A DNA stretch of 64,000 nt from Rapana venosa (GCA_028751875.1 CM054158.1:3185840-3249839), one strand, 5' to 3'. Numbered from the stretch's first letter, positions 11,738 to 24,000 are shown. Numbers and translations are program-made. The notes: generated by a model from the sequence alone, not told the origin.

Positions 11738-12012
11738 GGTAAAGGTGTTCCATAACCTATGTGGTCTAGGGAGCGAGGTGTCAGAGCCCTTCAGCTTCTC
11801 CGGGGGCAGCATATTGAGGGCGGCGCCCACCCCCTCTCCCTGCTGCTTTACCTTCCTGACCGTAAGAGGGCAGGTACTCTTTTACGCTGGGGGAACTGTA
11901 CTGAAGCCAAGTGCACAACGGTCAGCCATCCAAGTGGTAACCATGCTCGACGCTGCATAATCTTGGCTGGGGAAGCGAGCGCCCTAAACCACTGAGCTCC
12001 GTCCCCTTGTGC
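11738..12012 (-). mobile_element. Chimeric tRNA/5S-headed SINE, copy 1
   Basis: Read on the minus strand, it begins with a tRNA-like block (a degraded CTCAGTGGTTTAGGGCGCTC region), then a 5S-rRNA-like block around 11918-11965, a unique body, and a tail of (TTTACC) at 11738-11750. It is the same family as the copies at 15786, 49556, 58869 and 62198. I found no clear target duplication. From 12013 to 12290 is AT-rich unique sequence with nothing recognised. Confidence 0.8.
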
Positions 12013-12289
12013 AACTATAAAATAGTGCAATTCGAAATCTGCCAATCCAATCCTGTTGTTTATAGCTCGCCAAACACAGAGGCCATATCAGGCTGTCACC
12101 TCGTAACATTTTAAATCTCATATTTAAATGTGCAACTATGTACAGTTTAAAAAATAGACCCATAAAACCAACTCTACAAAATTTTAAATCTCTTGAAATC
12201 TTTTTAATCTAAATTAAAACTGCGCAACTACAGAGTCTAAACAAGATAAAACGGGGATAAAATCCAACTCTACTATCCTTTTTTTGCAT

Positions 12290-15235
12290 TAAGGGCCCTG
12301 ACCAAACCATAAGGAAAGACCAAACCACAGAAGAAGATCACAAACTATGGTATAGTGGCGACGACTCCAAACACCAACATGGAGTAGGATTTCTTGTCAA
12401 CAAGAAGAGGACTAACGTGTCAGCTGTACCCAATCTCAAGTAGACTGATTCCCATGCGTATCCCCAGAAAAAACCACCCCAACATGACCATCATACAAGT
12501 CTATGCACCAACATCAGACTACGATGATGAAGCAATTGAGGGGTTTCTACAGGATTGGAGAGCATCATCAAATCAACTCCAAAGGATTTCTCTGATTCAG
12601 GGGGACTGGAATTTCCAAGATCGGACATGACGCCTATGACCAATGACCAGGGACAAAGGCCAATTTGGCTGGACGAAACCAACGATAGAGGTCTCAGACT
12701 TTGGAATTTGCAAGCAGCCACAATCTACTGTCGCCAACACCCTATACCCCCCCAAACATCAGAAAGAACGACGTGGCACTCACCAAATGGAAAGAACCAA
12801 CCAATTGATTACATCTTTGCCCCAAACGATTTAAGTCGAGCATCAACAAAGCCCCGACAAGAATTTCCCTGGCGCTGATATCGGCAAGTGATCACAACAT
12901 GGTACTAATGACCCTACAGTCAAGCTGAAGACCAAGAACCAGAAGAGAAATCCCCGTTTGCGATTCAACATAGAAAAGCTGAAGGACCCCGAAGTCGCTG
13001 AAATCTTTAAAGCTGAGATAGGGGGCAGATTTGCAGCATTGAATTTCCTCCAAGATGACATCAACAATCTCACTGAGACCTTCAGCAAGACCATTCAGGA
13101 GACAGCACTGGAGATCTTTGGGAAAGAAAGGAAAAAGAACCAACCGTGGGTTACCAACGATATCCTGGACCTGTGCAATCAACGTAGGGAGCTAACGCCA
13201 GACAAGAACAAAAACCCAGAAACGGCCAAAGAGTATAGAACAGTAAACAGGTCAATCAAGAAGAAGATGACTAAAGGCAATGGGGACTGGATGTCAGAAC
13301 AATGTCCAAGGTTGAGAAGGCAATGGCAAAGGAGACAGCAAGGAGGCGTACCAGACCATCAAATACTAACCAAGTCCCAGCAGCCAAAGACCTCCGTTAT
13401 TGAAGAAAAGAGGGGTCAGTCCTTACAGAGAGGCCACTATCATGAATAGATTGACGGGAATTTGCAGTCACCTGTACAACTACAAGCTGAAAGGCTGATC
13501 CGAAAAAGATCCCAGATCATCAGATCCTGAAGCACACAGGTGCTGGAGGGAAAAGGTAGAAAGAAGCAGTAAGATCCTTGAAAGGGCAAGTCACCAGGGG
13601 TTGACAACATCCCAGCTGAGCTCATCAAGTGCAGAGGCCAGAGATGATCAAGGCACTAACAATTTATCTGCCAACGCATCGGGAAACCAGCAAAGAGTGG
13701 CCTGAGCAGTGGACCCAATCCATCATAGTTCTACTTCCAAAGAAGGGAGACCTGAAGAAGTGCCAAAATTACAGAACAATCATTTCTGATAAGCATTCCA
13801 AGCAAAGTTATGCTACGCATTGCCTTGAACAGACTGAAACCACAAGCGAAGAAATCCTACCAGAAGAACAGGCAGATTCAGACCCAGGTCGAAGCACGTC
13901 GAGCAAATCTTCAACATCAGAATCTCATAGAGAACACCTCCCACATCAATACAAGCTCAACAACAACTTCATTGACTTCAAGAAGGCCTTCGACGAGTGT
14001 GGCAAGAACTCTGTGGCAATTCATGAAGACTATAAAAACTTCGACGAGGACCTGATTCAAGTCATCCAGGCGCGTATGAACTCCCACAGCGCCTCCTCAT
14101 GAGGGGAGAAATCGGGACTTCTTCCGGACTTCAGTTGGAGTTCGACAAGGTTTGCCCCCCCTATCCTCCCTCTTTTCAACGTTTTTCCTGGAAAACATCA
14201 GCGGGAGGCCCTCCTTGACTTCAAGACCATAATCACAATAAAGGAAGGCCAGTCTGAATCTTCGATTCGCAGACGATATTTATCTCATGGGCCGCAGTGA
14301 AGAAAAACTCCAGGATCTCAACCACCAGACTGGAAACATCAGCCAATGATCACGGTAGGGAGAATCAGCACGGAAAAGAGCAATTTTCCTAGTGAACAGT
14401 ACCACACCGACCACTCCCACCAGCATCAAGATGAGTAGCGAGACACTAGAGGGGGGGAAACTTTCAAGAACTTGGAGCAGTCATCACCAAAGAAGGTACA
14501 GCACACGAGGTGAAGATCAGACTTGCAATGCCACTCTCCTCCATGACTAAGCTGGCGAAAGTGTGGAGAAACCATAACATCAGAACTCACACTAAGGTCA
14601 GACACTACAAGGCACTCCCTTTACATCCATTGCCTTGTACAGCTGTGAAGCATGGACACTCACTGCGATTTAGAACGTCGCATTGAAGCCTTTGAGATGA
14701 AGTGCCCAGGCGGATCATGAACATCACCCACAGAGACCCTAAAACCAACCGACTACATCTGGCAGCAGATCAAGGCACTGGCTGGCAAACAAGAACTATT
14801 GCTAGATACAATCAAACGGAGGAAATTGAAATGGTTTGGCCACACAACAAGGCATAACAGCCTGTCAAAGACAGTCCTACAGGGAATGGTGGAAAGAGCA
14901 AGGAGGCAGGGACGACCACGCAAAAGCTAGATATCCAACATCAAGGAGTGGACCGGTCTCACTGTACCAAACCTCCTGAAAGCAGCCCAGGACAGAACCA
15001 TTTGTCGGTCCACTTGCAGCGTCCGTGCGGGTACCCCAACGGTCGTCCCCACCAGAGGATGAACTTGAACTTCAAAATTGCCACCTCTTTATTGATGCAA
15101 AAAGCACTCACTTTTACTGTGCGGACTTTGCCATCCATCTCACAGCTTTCTCTTTGTAGGAGCTGGTCAGAGCCTGAGAACTGGTACATACCTTTCTCTT
15201 TAATGTTATTAAAGTATCTTACAGAAGGAATTTAG
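12290..15235 (+). mobile_element. LINE relic, RTE-like, endonuclease to C-terminus
   Basis: A plus-strand non-LTR retrotransposon with all main blocks in order. The endonuclease has MTIIQVYAPTSDYDDEAIE at 12484-12540, and GDWN near 12600 is the active-site region. A linker frame lies at 12958-13449 (163 codons). The RT frame at 13629-14102 has LPKKGDLKKCQNYRTI and later NFIDFKKAFDECGKN, the palm motif A region. The thumb and C-terminus run from about 14200 to 15055, including a CEAW segment near 14650 and KRRKLKWFGHTTRH near 14815. The product would nick DNA and reverse-transcribe its own RNA. Several frameshifts and stops make it dead. The exact 3' end is unclear; the LINE text ends near 15055, and 15056-15235 may be its 3' UTR or host sequence. 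Confidence 0.85.
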
Positions 15236-15292
15236 TCAGGGAAGCATGTTGTTGTGACTAATAGCTATGACTGATTTCATATCTGCTTTCAG

Positions 15293-15694
15293 TGATGGCC
15301 TTAGAAGAAGGAGGTATTTACACTTGCCAACCCAGTACAGCTACATGGAAAACTGGGGACACTGTCACGATTCGGCTCAAGATATATCGCTCCAAGTTTC
15401 CAACTATGTGTGAAGCCGGCACAAATGGGATAGCTCTGTTTAGAAGCAGCCGAGATGGCTCGTTTTACAAGGTTCAGTGCTATACAGGTGATATCCGGCA
15501 GGCTGGAACATGTTCTTTTGCTTTTGGCAGAATGGGCTGTGGCTGCACATGGAAGAATCGTCAGTTCTACTTCTTGGAATACAACTTCGTCTTCACTGCT
15601 CATGGACACCGATTTTGGAACGCAGATTTATCCTGTGCTGCCTTGACAGGTGGAAATGCTATCTTTTATAGAGGCATAGGCTGTAACTATTTGG
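15293..15694 (+). CDS. Internal exon of an unidentified cysteine-rich extracellular (possibly Ig-like) protein
   Basis: The exon is preceded by a good acceptor (TCATATCTGCTTTCAG, ending at 15292) and followed by a strong donor (GTAAGT at 15695). It is 402 bp, exactly 134 codons, open throughout. Both flanking introns fall after the first base of a codon (phase 1-1), the arrangement typical of shuffled extracellular domains. The peptide includes EEGGIYTCQPSTATWKTGD, LPT-like KFPTMCEAG, GIALFRSS, CGCTWKNRQFY and FWNADLSCAALTGG. It has eight cysteines, suggesting four disulfides. It has no membrane helix and no signal peptide of its own. A tandem secreted or receptor ectodomain with an immunoglobulin-like fold is plausible, but the fold is inference. 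No partner exons were found in the window; the nearest sequences on both sides are retroelements. No decay is visible, unlike every neighbour. Confidence 0.75.
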
Positions 15695-15785
15695 GTAAGT
15701 CGCTTTGGGTAGTTTTGTATGTAAACCTGCGAGTGTGTGGGGGGAGCTCATAGTGTATGGGAAAAGGAACCTGAATTTATCTATA

Positions 15786-16069
15786 AGGTAAAGGTAAAGG
15801 AGTCCCATAACCTATAAGGTCGTAGGGGAGCGAGGCGTCAGAGACCACACTTCTCTAGGGCCAGCATATTGTGGGCGGCGCCCATCTCCTCTCCCTCGCT
15901 GCTTTACCTTCCCTGACCGTAAAGAGGGCAGGTACTGATTTACAGGTGAGGGAACTGTACTGAAGCCAAGGCGCGCAAACGGTCACCCATCCAACCGGTA
16001 ACCACGCTCGACGCTGCTTAACTTGGCTGGGGGAAAGCGAGTGCTCCGACCACTGAGCTATCCCGTCCC
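15786..16069 (-). mobile_element. Chimeric tRNA/5S-headed SINE, copy 2, with target duplication
   Basis: A full-length copy bounded by the 10-bp direct repeat TTTATCTATA (15776-15785 and 16070-16079). It lies inside the intron downstream of the 15293-15694 exon. Head at the right, (TTTACC)n tail at the left, so it reads on the minus strand. From 16080 to 16796 there is AT-rich unique sequence with nothing recognised. Confidence 0.88.
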
Positions 16070-16810
16070 TTTATCTATACACGCTGATTAAAGAAAAGGA
16101 ATGCATTGGTTAATTACTGAGCTACAATGGACAGGGAATCAAATGCATTTCTGAACTCTACCTAACAAAACTACTGACAACAATGAAAAAAGGTTAAAAC
16201 TATTTTATTACAAAACCATATTCAACAGTGAGGAAAAAATACCTAAAGGCAATCTGAAAAAAAGTTTCAGATCTAAAAAAATTGAAACATATACCCGTTT
16301 CAAACAATCCTTAATGATCAAAAAGGAATTATAGGCACTGTATTAGAGCATCTCTGAAGGTCAAAGTAATCATTACAAACACGAAGAGGACTCTGCAACA
16401 GCCGTCTTTAAAAAGTCAGTGGTGCGAATGCACAGTTAACGCAGTTTCTCATCTGCTGCACTCAAGCAAGCTTCCTAAGCTGTTCATAGGATTGAAAGTA
16501 TAATTATCTCTAATGCTACAAATTATCCATACTAACATCTTCCAATCTTATATTCCTTCATAATGAAACCCCAAATATACCATAGATTTATATTTTTATG
16601 TCTGCATTTGGTCAAATTAAGTTCCATAATTCAAACTTGTTTACAATGAGGAGCAGCAGTTAGGCTATGTACTGTGACTAACACGGCCTCCTACATCTTA
16701 CCCCTTACAGTCTACTACTACTTAATATGAGCTGTCCTATTTTTCTAAAAATAAAGTCTATTCCACATGTTCTTCAATCGCACAATATGATTTAGTAAAG
16801 ATTTGTTAAA

Positions 16811-17108
16811 GACCAGCCGCCATGGCGCAGTGAATAGCGCCTTAGTAGGTGGTGTCCTGTGTATGTTAGCTCAGAACAGGCACCACTGAACATCCCCAAA
16901 GTGACCCAGCAGCAGTGCAGGGCCCCTGTGGCTGGTGGCTCCACGGCGGCCTGATAGTGATGGGTGGGCACCCTGTGGACTTCCGACTCTAGGGATGAGT
17001 GATAACAAATCTGGGTATGGCTGTGGCGGGATTGGGGACAGATTGAAATGAGCGGCGTGGGAACAGCAGGACGGTGGACGTCACGGAATATGAGGCAGCA
17101 AAAAAAAA
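16811..17108 (+). mobile_element. tRNA-headed SINE with poly(A), second family, with target duplication
   Basis: It begins GACCAGCCGCCATGGCGCAG, whose TGGCGCAGTG core resembles a Pol III box A, and ends in a run of A. The 14-bp direct repeat AAAGATTTGTTAAA flanks it (16797-16810 and 17109-17122). A second, diverged copy lies at 18185-18465. No box B could be placed with confidence. From 17123 to 17640 is AT-rich unique sequence with nothing recognised. Confidence 0.82.
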
Positions 17109-17639
17109 AAAGATTTGTTAAAAATTATAAGAACTTTTCTAGCATTAATATTAGGGTACATAATTATGTACCTTTACCTATATGATGCAATAGACGAAAA
17201 ATATTGATTTTCAACAAAAATAGAGATGAATCGAGTCAAGATCAGTATTTCAGCAATCATATCCATGAATATGAGCAAACAATATGACTGAATAAAGTTG
17301 TTATTGATTTTCTTTCCTAGATCAGACCAACGCTCGCATTTCGGGGAGATAACTCGGGCCACACTATTGAATGACTAAAAATATCGTTAAGACATTTCAT
17401 GTAGACAACATTAAAATTGACATAAACAAGTAGATAAAATACAAACTATATAATAATTAGTTACATCAGTGTATTGGAAAATAAGCATATTTAGATAATA
17501 TACTAAATATAAAAATACAAATATATCATAGCATAATAATGACAGTTTACATAGAGAACTGAGAAAACTGAATATATTTTGACCGCACGGCTGGTATTGG
17601 TTTCGCTGTTTTAACCTAAGGCAAGTAGCTGGAGGTTCA

Positions 17640-17825
17640 CCTGGCTACAGAATGATCGCATCATTTTGTTTTTTCTGTATAGAATAATCCCAACATTCTG
17701 GTTTTTCTATGCGGAATAATTCTAACATTCTTGTTTCTCTGTGTAGATTGATCTCAACATTCTAAGTTATCTGTGTAGAATAATGACATTCTGGTTTATC
17801 TATGTAGAATAATGACATCCACTTA
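17640..17825. repeat. Minisatellite, about 28-33 bp unit, first part
   Basis: Repeats of a unit like CTGTGTAGAATAATGACATT followed by CTGGTTT. The same unit resumes at 18470 after an insertion that contains a SINE. Confidence 0.75.
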
Positions 17826-18184
17826 ACGGATGCGAATTTGAAAGTGTTGCTCAAATTACCTGACCAACACTGCAGGTGTCTGTTTCTCTCGGGCCCGGTT
17901 GACGCCGGGATATATTATGATAAGCGTGGTAAACCCTGTCAGAGTCTAAAAGCATAGCACTTCCACAGCACTCTTTACGCACCCTCTTTGCATTATCACA
18001 TCAATTAAAAATTGCCTCGATTCGGGGGTCCCTTTTCTCTGATCTCATGGTGGCCCTCGTTTGGGGTTTCCCCATACACTTCGGGCCTGTGGTGATTTGT
18101 TCAAACCCTTTTGGGGGTTGAAGGTTTGGGGGACGGTTGTTGGAGGGACTTTTGTGGTGGTTGCCCCTCGGGTGGGAACTCACT

Positions 18185-18465
18185 CAGTCGGGCCCGCACT
18201 GAGCTAATACTGTCTTTAGTAGGGGGTTTAGTAGGTGGTGCTGCGTATGTAGCTCAGAACAGGCCCCATGAAAAACCGCCAAAGGCCCCAGCAGCAGTGC
18301 AGGCCCCTCGGGCTGGTGCCCCACGGCGACCTGATAGTGATGGCCCCTGTGGACCTCCGACTCGAGGAGAACATAACAAATCTGGGTTGGTTGTGGCGGG
18401 AGATTGGATTGGCGGCGGGGGAACAGCGGATGGGGGGACATCACAGATAGGCAGAAAAAAAAAAA
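18185..18465 (+). mobile_element. Diverged copy of the poly(A) SINE family seen at 16811
   Basis: It shares TAGTAGGTGGTG, AGCTCAGAACAGGC, CAGCAGCAGTGCAGG, CCTGATAGTGATGG and ATAACAAATCTGGGT with the 16811 copy, and ends in 15 A residues. Its 5' end is altered. It lies within the segment interrupting the 17640-18980 minisatellite. The plus-strand frame through it (18111-18491) is not a gene. Confidence 0.78.
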
Positions 18466-18469
18466 AAAA

Positions 18470-18980
18470 TAAGCTTCTGGTTTATCTATGAAATGATGAT
18501 TTGGTATTTTTTTTTTGTAAAAGATATAATTTTGGTTTTTCCCGTGTTTAAAAATTTTGCGTTTCTCTTTGTAGAATAAAAACATTTATTTCTGTTAGAA
18601 TATCATTTTGGGGGCTCTAAAAAAAGTACATTTATTAGACAATATCATTAGGTAGAAAGATATCATTTTGCTTTCTATACAGAAAATCCAGAAAAATTTT
18701 TAGGTTTTTTCCCAGCAGAATGTAGTCGGTTTCTCTGTGTAAAAAATAACGTCTGGGTTTTCTGTGTAAATGATAAAATTCCGGTTTTGTGGTAGAAGAT
18801 ACATTTTGGTTTTTCTTGTAGAATAACTTTTGGTTCCCCTTGTGAATTAAGCATGTGGTTTCCTGTGTAGAATATGACATTGTGGGGGTTTTCTGTGCAG
18901 ATGATGACATTGGTTTCTCTTATAGAAAAGATAACATGTAATTCTCTGTATTTGAATTAAAACCCAATTCTGGTATCTCT
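18470..18980. repeat. Minisatellite, about 28-33 bp unit, second part
   Basis: Diverged units such as TTTCTCTTTGTAGAATAAAA and TTTCCTGTGTAGAATATGAC, matching the array at 17640-17825. From 18980 to 19555 I see no gene or repeat. Confidence 0.7.
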
Positions 18981-19557
18981 GTAATTAAGTGGGTCTATTA
19001 AAAACATGTTATGTCTTATACACTCAAGATCTTTCCCCAGGTTCCGTCACACCAGGGTACAGCATCAACAGTAATCGAATCAAAAACCCAATGCTCTGAA
19101 GATCATCATGTACCTTACCAATGTGGCACTGATGCTGTCTCAACTCACAGTCACTGAGATATGGGAATGACCGTCATCAATCATTGTCACACACGTTTAC
19201 AGGCCAAAGCTTTCTTCTAGTGCCCTGTTTTAAAAAGGTAAACATGCCTATTGTTTGCAGCTACCTGAAAGCAACTAATGTTTGATGTTTGAAATCAAGG
19301 TAATGTTTTAAACAATCCATTCCTTCATAAACAAAACCAGGAGATGGAGTAGTGTCCCTTTGGAAAACATTACTGATCCATGCTTACACGCGTGTAGATT
19401 TTTTCTGGTTTGACTTTCATGCGAAGACACCCAGTATATCATAAAATTTAATGACTTCGAAATGTTAGACTTAAGGGTTGATAACACCCCTGTTGTTAAG
19501 TTCAGCAGGTGGACAAAAAACTCCAACAGTCTTAGATTCAATTTCACCCCAACACAC

Positions 19558-19566
19558 ACACACTCT

Positions 19567-19605
<39 letters not shown>

Positions 19606-19641
19606 TCTCTCTCCCCTCTCCCCCTCTCTTCTCTCTCTTCT

Positions 19642-19680
<39 letters not shown>

Positions 19681-19683
19681 CTT
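19558..19683. repeat. (CT)n grading into (CTTT)n microsatellite
   Basis: Near-pure CT dinucleotides followed by TTTC tetranucleotides. Frames of 77-98 codons crossing it on both strands are repeat artefacts. Confidence 0.97.
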
Positions 19684-19719
19684 ATATATCCCTAAGGGCG
19701 GGGACTGGTTGTAAAAAAA

Positions 19720-19760
19720 AGTACATATGTGCTTATTCATTATCCTTGAAATAAAAGAAT
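19720..19760 (+). mobile_element. Isolated 3' tail of SINE family A
   Basis: Reads TGTGCTTATTCATTATCCTTG then AAATAAAAGAAT. It is the tail of the SINE family found in longer form at 30838, 36145, 45130, 52640 and 55953. It sits between a CT and a GT microsatellite. Confidence 0.6.
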
Positions 19761-19849
19761 TTGTCATTGTCTTTGTTTACTCCTTCCTCACAGTGATGGA
19801 TGTCCTAGTTTACGTAGTTGGTGTGTGCCTTCGTGTTTTTTTTAAGTGT

Positions 19850-19852
19850 GTG

Positions 19853-19891
<39 letters not shown>

Positions 19892-19945
19892 GTGTGTGTG
19901 TGTTGTGTGTGTGTGTTTTTGGTTTTGTGTGTGTGTTGGTGTGTG
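19850..19945. repeat. (GT)n microsatellite
   Basis: GT dinucleotides with occasional interruptions. Confidence 0.97.
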
Positions 19946-20039
19946 TGTATGTTTTGTTTTTGTGTAAGTTTTTTTCAGCAATTGTTAACTTATGTTGGTT
20001 TTGTTAGCACCCTTTCTGGGGTAATTGTTAAATTTTAGC

Positions 20040-21560
20040 TAGTTATAACATCTTGTATCTTTGTTACCCCTTCTGGTGAAATTGGATAACACCTTTCGGC
20101 TAGTTGCCCTTTCATTGTAATTGTAATTTTTTCCTTTGCAAAATTGGTACATTCTTGCTGTAATTGGTAGCATTTTTTGTGCTAGTTGGGCGCCTTTGGG
20201 GTAATTTTTAACATTTTAAGTGCTAAGGGTTGATCCTTTCCTTGTAATTGGAAACATACTTAGAATGCTAATTGATAGTATCCTTAATGTGCTAATTGTT
20301 AACATCCTTAATGTGCTAATTGTTAGTATCCTTTCCTCGCTAGTTGTTAGCATCCTTTCTAAGCTTATTGTTAGCATGCTTAACTTACTCATTCTTAACA
20401 TCCCTACTAATTCTTAACATCCCTGCTATTTAGGTTGTTAGCATTCTTTTGTGCTCAAGGTCAACATCCTTTCTGTGCTAATTCATTCTCATTCTCACTG
20501 TATTGATTTATTGGTTTTGTTGCTTTGTTGCTTTGTTAGTATCCTTCCTGTGTTACTTTGTACGCTTGCTGTCTTACTGTGTTTGTATCCTTGATGTCTT
20601 ACTTTGTTTGCAGCTCTGCTGTGTTGCTTTGTGTTCATCCTTGCTATGTTGCTTTGTGTGTATCCTTGCTGTGTTGCTTTGTTTCCTTTTTGTATTGCTT
20701 TGTTTCCTTGTGTGTTTTTGCTTGTATCCTTGTGCGTTACTTTCTTTGTATCCTTGCTGTGTTGCTTTACATCCTTGCTATCTTGCTTTACATCCTTGTT
20801 ATCTTGCTTTGGATCCTTGCTGTGCTTCTTTGTATCCTTGCTATCTTGCATTGTATCATTGCTATCTTGCTTTGCATCCTTGCTGTGCTGCTTTATATCC
20901 TTGCTATCTTGCTTTGCATCCTTGCTTTGTATCCTTGCTGTGTTGCTTTGTATCTTTGCTGGTTTGCTTTGTTTGCATTTTTTCTGTGCTACTTTGTATC
21001 CCTTTTGTGTTGCTTTGCTTGTATCCTTGCTGTGTTACTTTGTATCTTGCTGTGTTACTTTGTATCCTTGCTGTGTTACTTTCTTTGTATCCTTGCTGTG
21101 TTACTTTGTATCCTTGCTGTCTTACTTTCTTTGTATCCTTGCTGTGTAACTTTCTTTGTATCCTTGCTGTGTAACTTTCTTTGTATCCTTGCTGTGTTAC
21201 TTTGTCCGCATCGTTGCTTTGTTACTTTGTATTCTTGCAGTGGTGCTTTGTACTTCTGTCATGGTACTGTGTTAGCATTTCCGCCATGTTGCTGTGTTAG
21301 CTTTCTAAAAATTGCTTTTTGTTTTCCAGGCAATTTCTCCCATGCCCCAGTGTTAGCATTTCTGCCATGTTTTTAGTTTAGATTTCTGCCATTTGCGGGT
21401 TTTGCATTTTGCCATGTTGCTGTGTTAGCTTTTCTGCCATTTTTGCTGTGTTAGCATTTCTCCCTTTTGCGTGTTAGCATTTTCTGCCATGTTCTGTGTT
21501 AGCATTTTGCCAAGTCAGTGTTAACATTTCTGCCATGTGGTGTTGCCCCTTTTCTGTCCC
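20040..21560. repeat. Drifting 23-25 bp minisatellite array
   Basis: Three zones grade into each other. 20040-20500 has units like TGCTAATTGTTAGCATCCTT; 20510-21240 has units like TTGTATCCTTGCTGTGTTAC; 21240-21560 has units like GTGTTAGCATTTCTGCCATG. Long cysteine/leucine-rich frames (up to 272 codons on the plus strand, 118 on the minus) stay open in several phases because the unit is stop-poor. They are not genes. Confidence 0.9.
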
Positions 21561-22280
21561 CATTTTTTAGTTTGGTATAATTCCCTGTTTCCTTCCTTTG
21601 TTTAATATCTTGTTAGCTTTCCAGTCCTGTCAGTTTGTATAATGGCCCTATTTGCTTGCCTGTTGCTTTGTTTATTGATTATAATTTAAATGACTTTCAT
21701 TACAATTTTTAAGGTATAATTTGTTAAGTGTATACGTGCTTTGGGGAATTTTCCCAGCATTTTATAAAGCATAGAATTTAAACCAAAAAAACTTCCTCTT
21801 CAAAGAGGAAGACTACTTTTCTCTGTAAGAAAAAAACGTTCAAAGTGTGCCCTTTTAAAATACGGAACGTGTTGTTATATATTGATATGTATTTTTAATG
21901 GAAAAAGGCTTTATACCTATTGGAAAACCCCCAACTGTTTTTGGGAAAAAATGTATTTTTAATTAATTGTAAAAAAGACACCTTTTTACTTTTTTATTCG
22001 TTTTCTCGGAAAAATCAGGGAAAAACAGCCCGACTTTGGTCAAAAACCATGATCACTTAAAAACCCCCTTCTTTAACCCCCACCAGTATTCTTTTATTCA
22101 TTTTGCTAAATTTGTTAGGGGCAAAGAAACCTTTTGCTTTCTTGACAACTTCAGCGATTGTTGTTCATTGTTCTAAATTTGCTGTTGCATTTTTTGATTT
22201 TGTTTCTTGCTGTTGTTGCATTTTATATACGTCCAAGGGGGTTTTTGAATAAACTTTGCCTCGCCTTACCTTACAAGTTA
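21561..22280. other. AT-rich sequence, nothing recognised
   Basis: No coding or repeat signal that I can support. Frequent short homopolymer runs suggest poor base accuracy. Confidence 0.5.
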
Positions 22281-22375
22281 TCTGGTGTGTGTGTGTGTGT
22301 GTGTTGTGGGTGTGTGTGTGGTGTGTGTGGTGTGTGTGTGTGTGTTTTGGGTTTGGGGGTGTGGGGTGTGGTGGG
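22281..22375. repeat. (GT)n microsatellite
   Basis: Interrupted GT repeats ending in G-rich sequence. 22380-23165 holds no recognised feature. Confidence 0.95.
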
Positions 22376-23169
22376 AAACAAAATAACAAAAAAAAAAACA
22401 AAAACAAAAATTTTAATTAGTTTTTGCAGGCCATATGGCCCATGGAACAACATTAATATATATTTTCATGTAAGGTGAACTCCTTATTTTGTATAAAAAC
22501 TTTTAGTAAAAATAATCCAACTTTAAACTCAAACAGGTTTTGTGTTCATAAAAGAAGTGCACTTCAGATTTGATGGAAATTGTAATAATACAGAGGAAAA
22601 CATTTTTTCCAATACGCATATTGGGGGATACAAATAAAAAGTGACAAAAACTTCAATTTTTTTGGGCCCTCCACTGAAGGGAAAAGGCAGTAATCGGTTT
22701 TCCAAAACGTGAAAATTCCCTTTAAAAGGAATTTTTTTGACCCAGTAAACTATACTCACGGTATTCAAAGATTCATTCCATACAAATTTGCTCTACAAAT
22801 AATCGGGTGATAATCTAAATAGTCAGGGTATGCTGATTTGAGGTCATGATTTTTGTTGGTACCTTGTTTTTGTATTTGGGGAAATTTTTCAGAAGGGAAG
22901 AATTTCCCCCAATTCGCATTGTCCCAAAAATAACCAATCTGGGTGCAAAAAATTTTCTAACTGTGTTACCCCCTTTATTCTCCTGCTTTTTTCATGTCAC
23001 ACAAACCCAGTGCTTTTTTGGGATTCTATGTCAGGAATCCAAAATTGTTAGCAAAAAATTTTATTACTTGGTAACAGTGCAAAAAAATGGGTATCTACCC
23101 CAATCGCCCCGGCAAATATTATTTTTAACATCTCGCCAACCCCCCGGGCATTTTGCAAATTTTTACCTG

Positions 23170-23197
23170 AGGGGTGTGTGTGGGTGTGTGTGTGGGG

Positions 23198-23235
<38 letters not shown>

Positions 23236-23312
23236 TGGGGTGTGTGTTTGTTGTTGAAAGGGTTTTTATTTGTGTGTGGTTTTGTGTGTGTAACTTGTGG
23301 CGAGTGTGTGTT
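23170..23312. repeat. (GT)n microsatellite
   Basis: Interrupted GT repeats. 23313-23500 is unremarkable AT-rich sequence. Confidence 0.95.
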
Positions 23313-23500
23313 TGTCGTATGATTCCCTGTGTCGTGCTTGCGTGTATACCATCTATGTTTTCAAAAAAAAGAAAAAGCAGAACCACCTTTTTTTTTTACT
23401 TTTCCTGCTGCATAAGGATGTGTTTCCCCGTCATAGAAACTTTCTTTTCCCAGAATTTTGCCAAAGGGCAAATTTTTCTTTTGTGTGGATTTTTTCAAAA

Positions 23501-24000
23501 NNNNNNNNNNNNNNNNNNNNNNNNNNNNNNNNNNNNNNNNNNNNNNNNNNNNNNNNNNNNNNNNNNNNNNNNNNNNNNNNNNNNNNNNNNNNNNNNNNNN
23601 NNNNNNNNNNNNNNNNNNNNNNNNNNNNNNNNNNNNNNNNNNNNNNNNNNNNNNNNNNNNNNNNNNNNNNNNNNNNNNNNNNNNNNNNNNNNNNNNNNNN
23701 NNNNNNNNNNNNNNNNNNNNNNNNNNNNNNNNNNNNNNNNNNNNNNNNNNNNNNNNNNNNNNNNNNNNNNNNNNNNNNNNNNNNNNNNNNNNNNNNNNNN
23801 NNNNNNNNNNNNNNNNNNNNNNNNNNNNNNNNNNNNNNNNNNNNNNNNNNNNNNNNNNNNNNNNNNNNNNNNNNNNNNNNNNNNNNNNNNNNNNNNNNNN
23901 NNNNNNNNNNNNNNNNNNNNNNNNNNNNNNNNNNNNNNNNNNNNNNNNNNNNNNNNNNNNNNNNNNNNNNNNNNNNNNNNNNNNNNNNNNNNNNNNNNNN
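23501..24000. other. Assembly gap of exactly 500 N
   Basis: An exact 500-base run of N is a scaffolding placeholder of unknown true size. Open frames that run through it are meaningless. Confidence 0.99.

Noticed and set aside
14959..15235. Coding exon just upstream of the 15293 exon
   Set aside because: The frames overlap the LINE C-terminus and have no convincing paired splice sites.
18111..18491. 126-codon plus frame and 133-codon minus frame as a gene
   Set aside because: They lie over a poly(A) SINE copy; no homologous protein is recognised.
20503..21376. Cys/Leu-rich 181-272 codon frames
   Set aside because: Produced by a 23-25 bp minisatellite; several phases are open in parallel.
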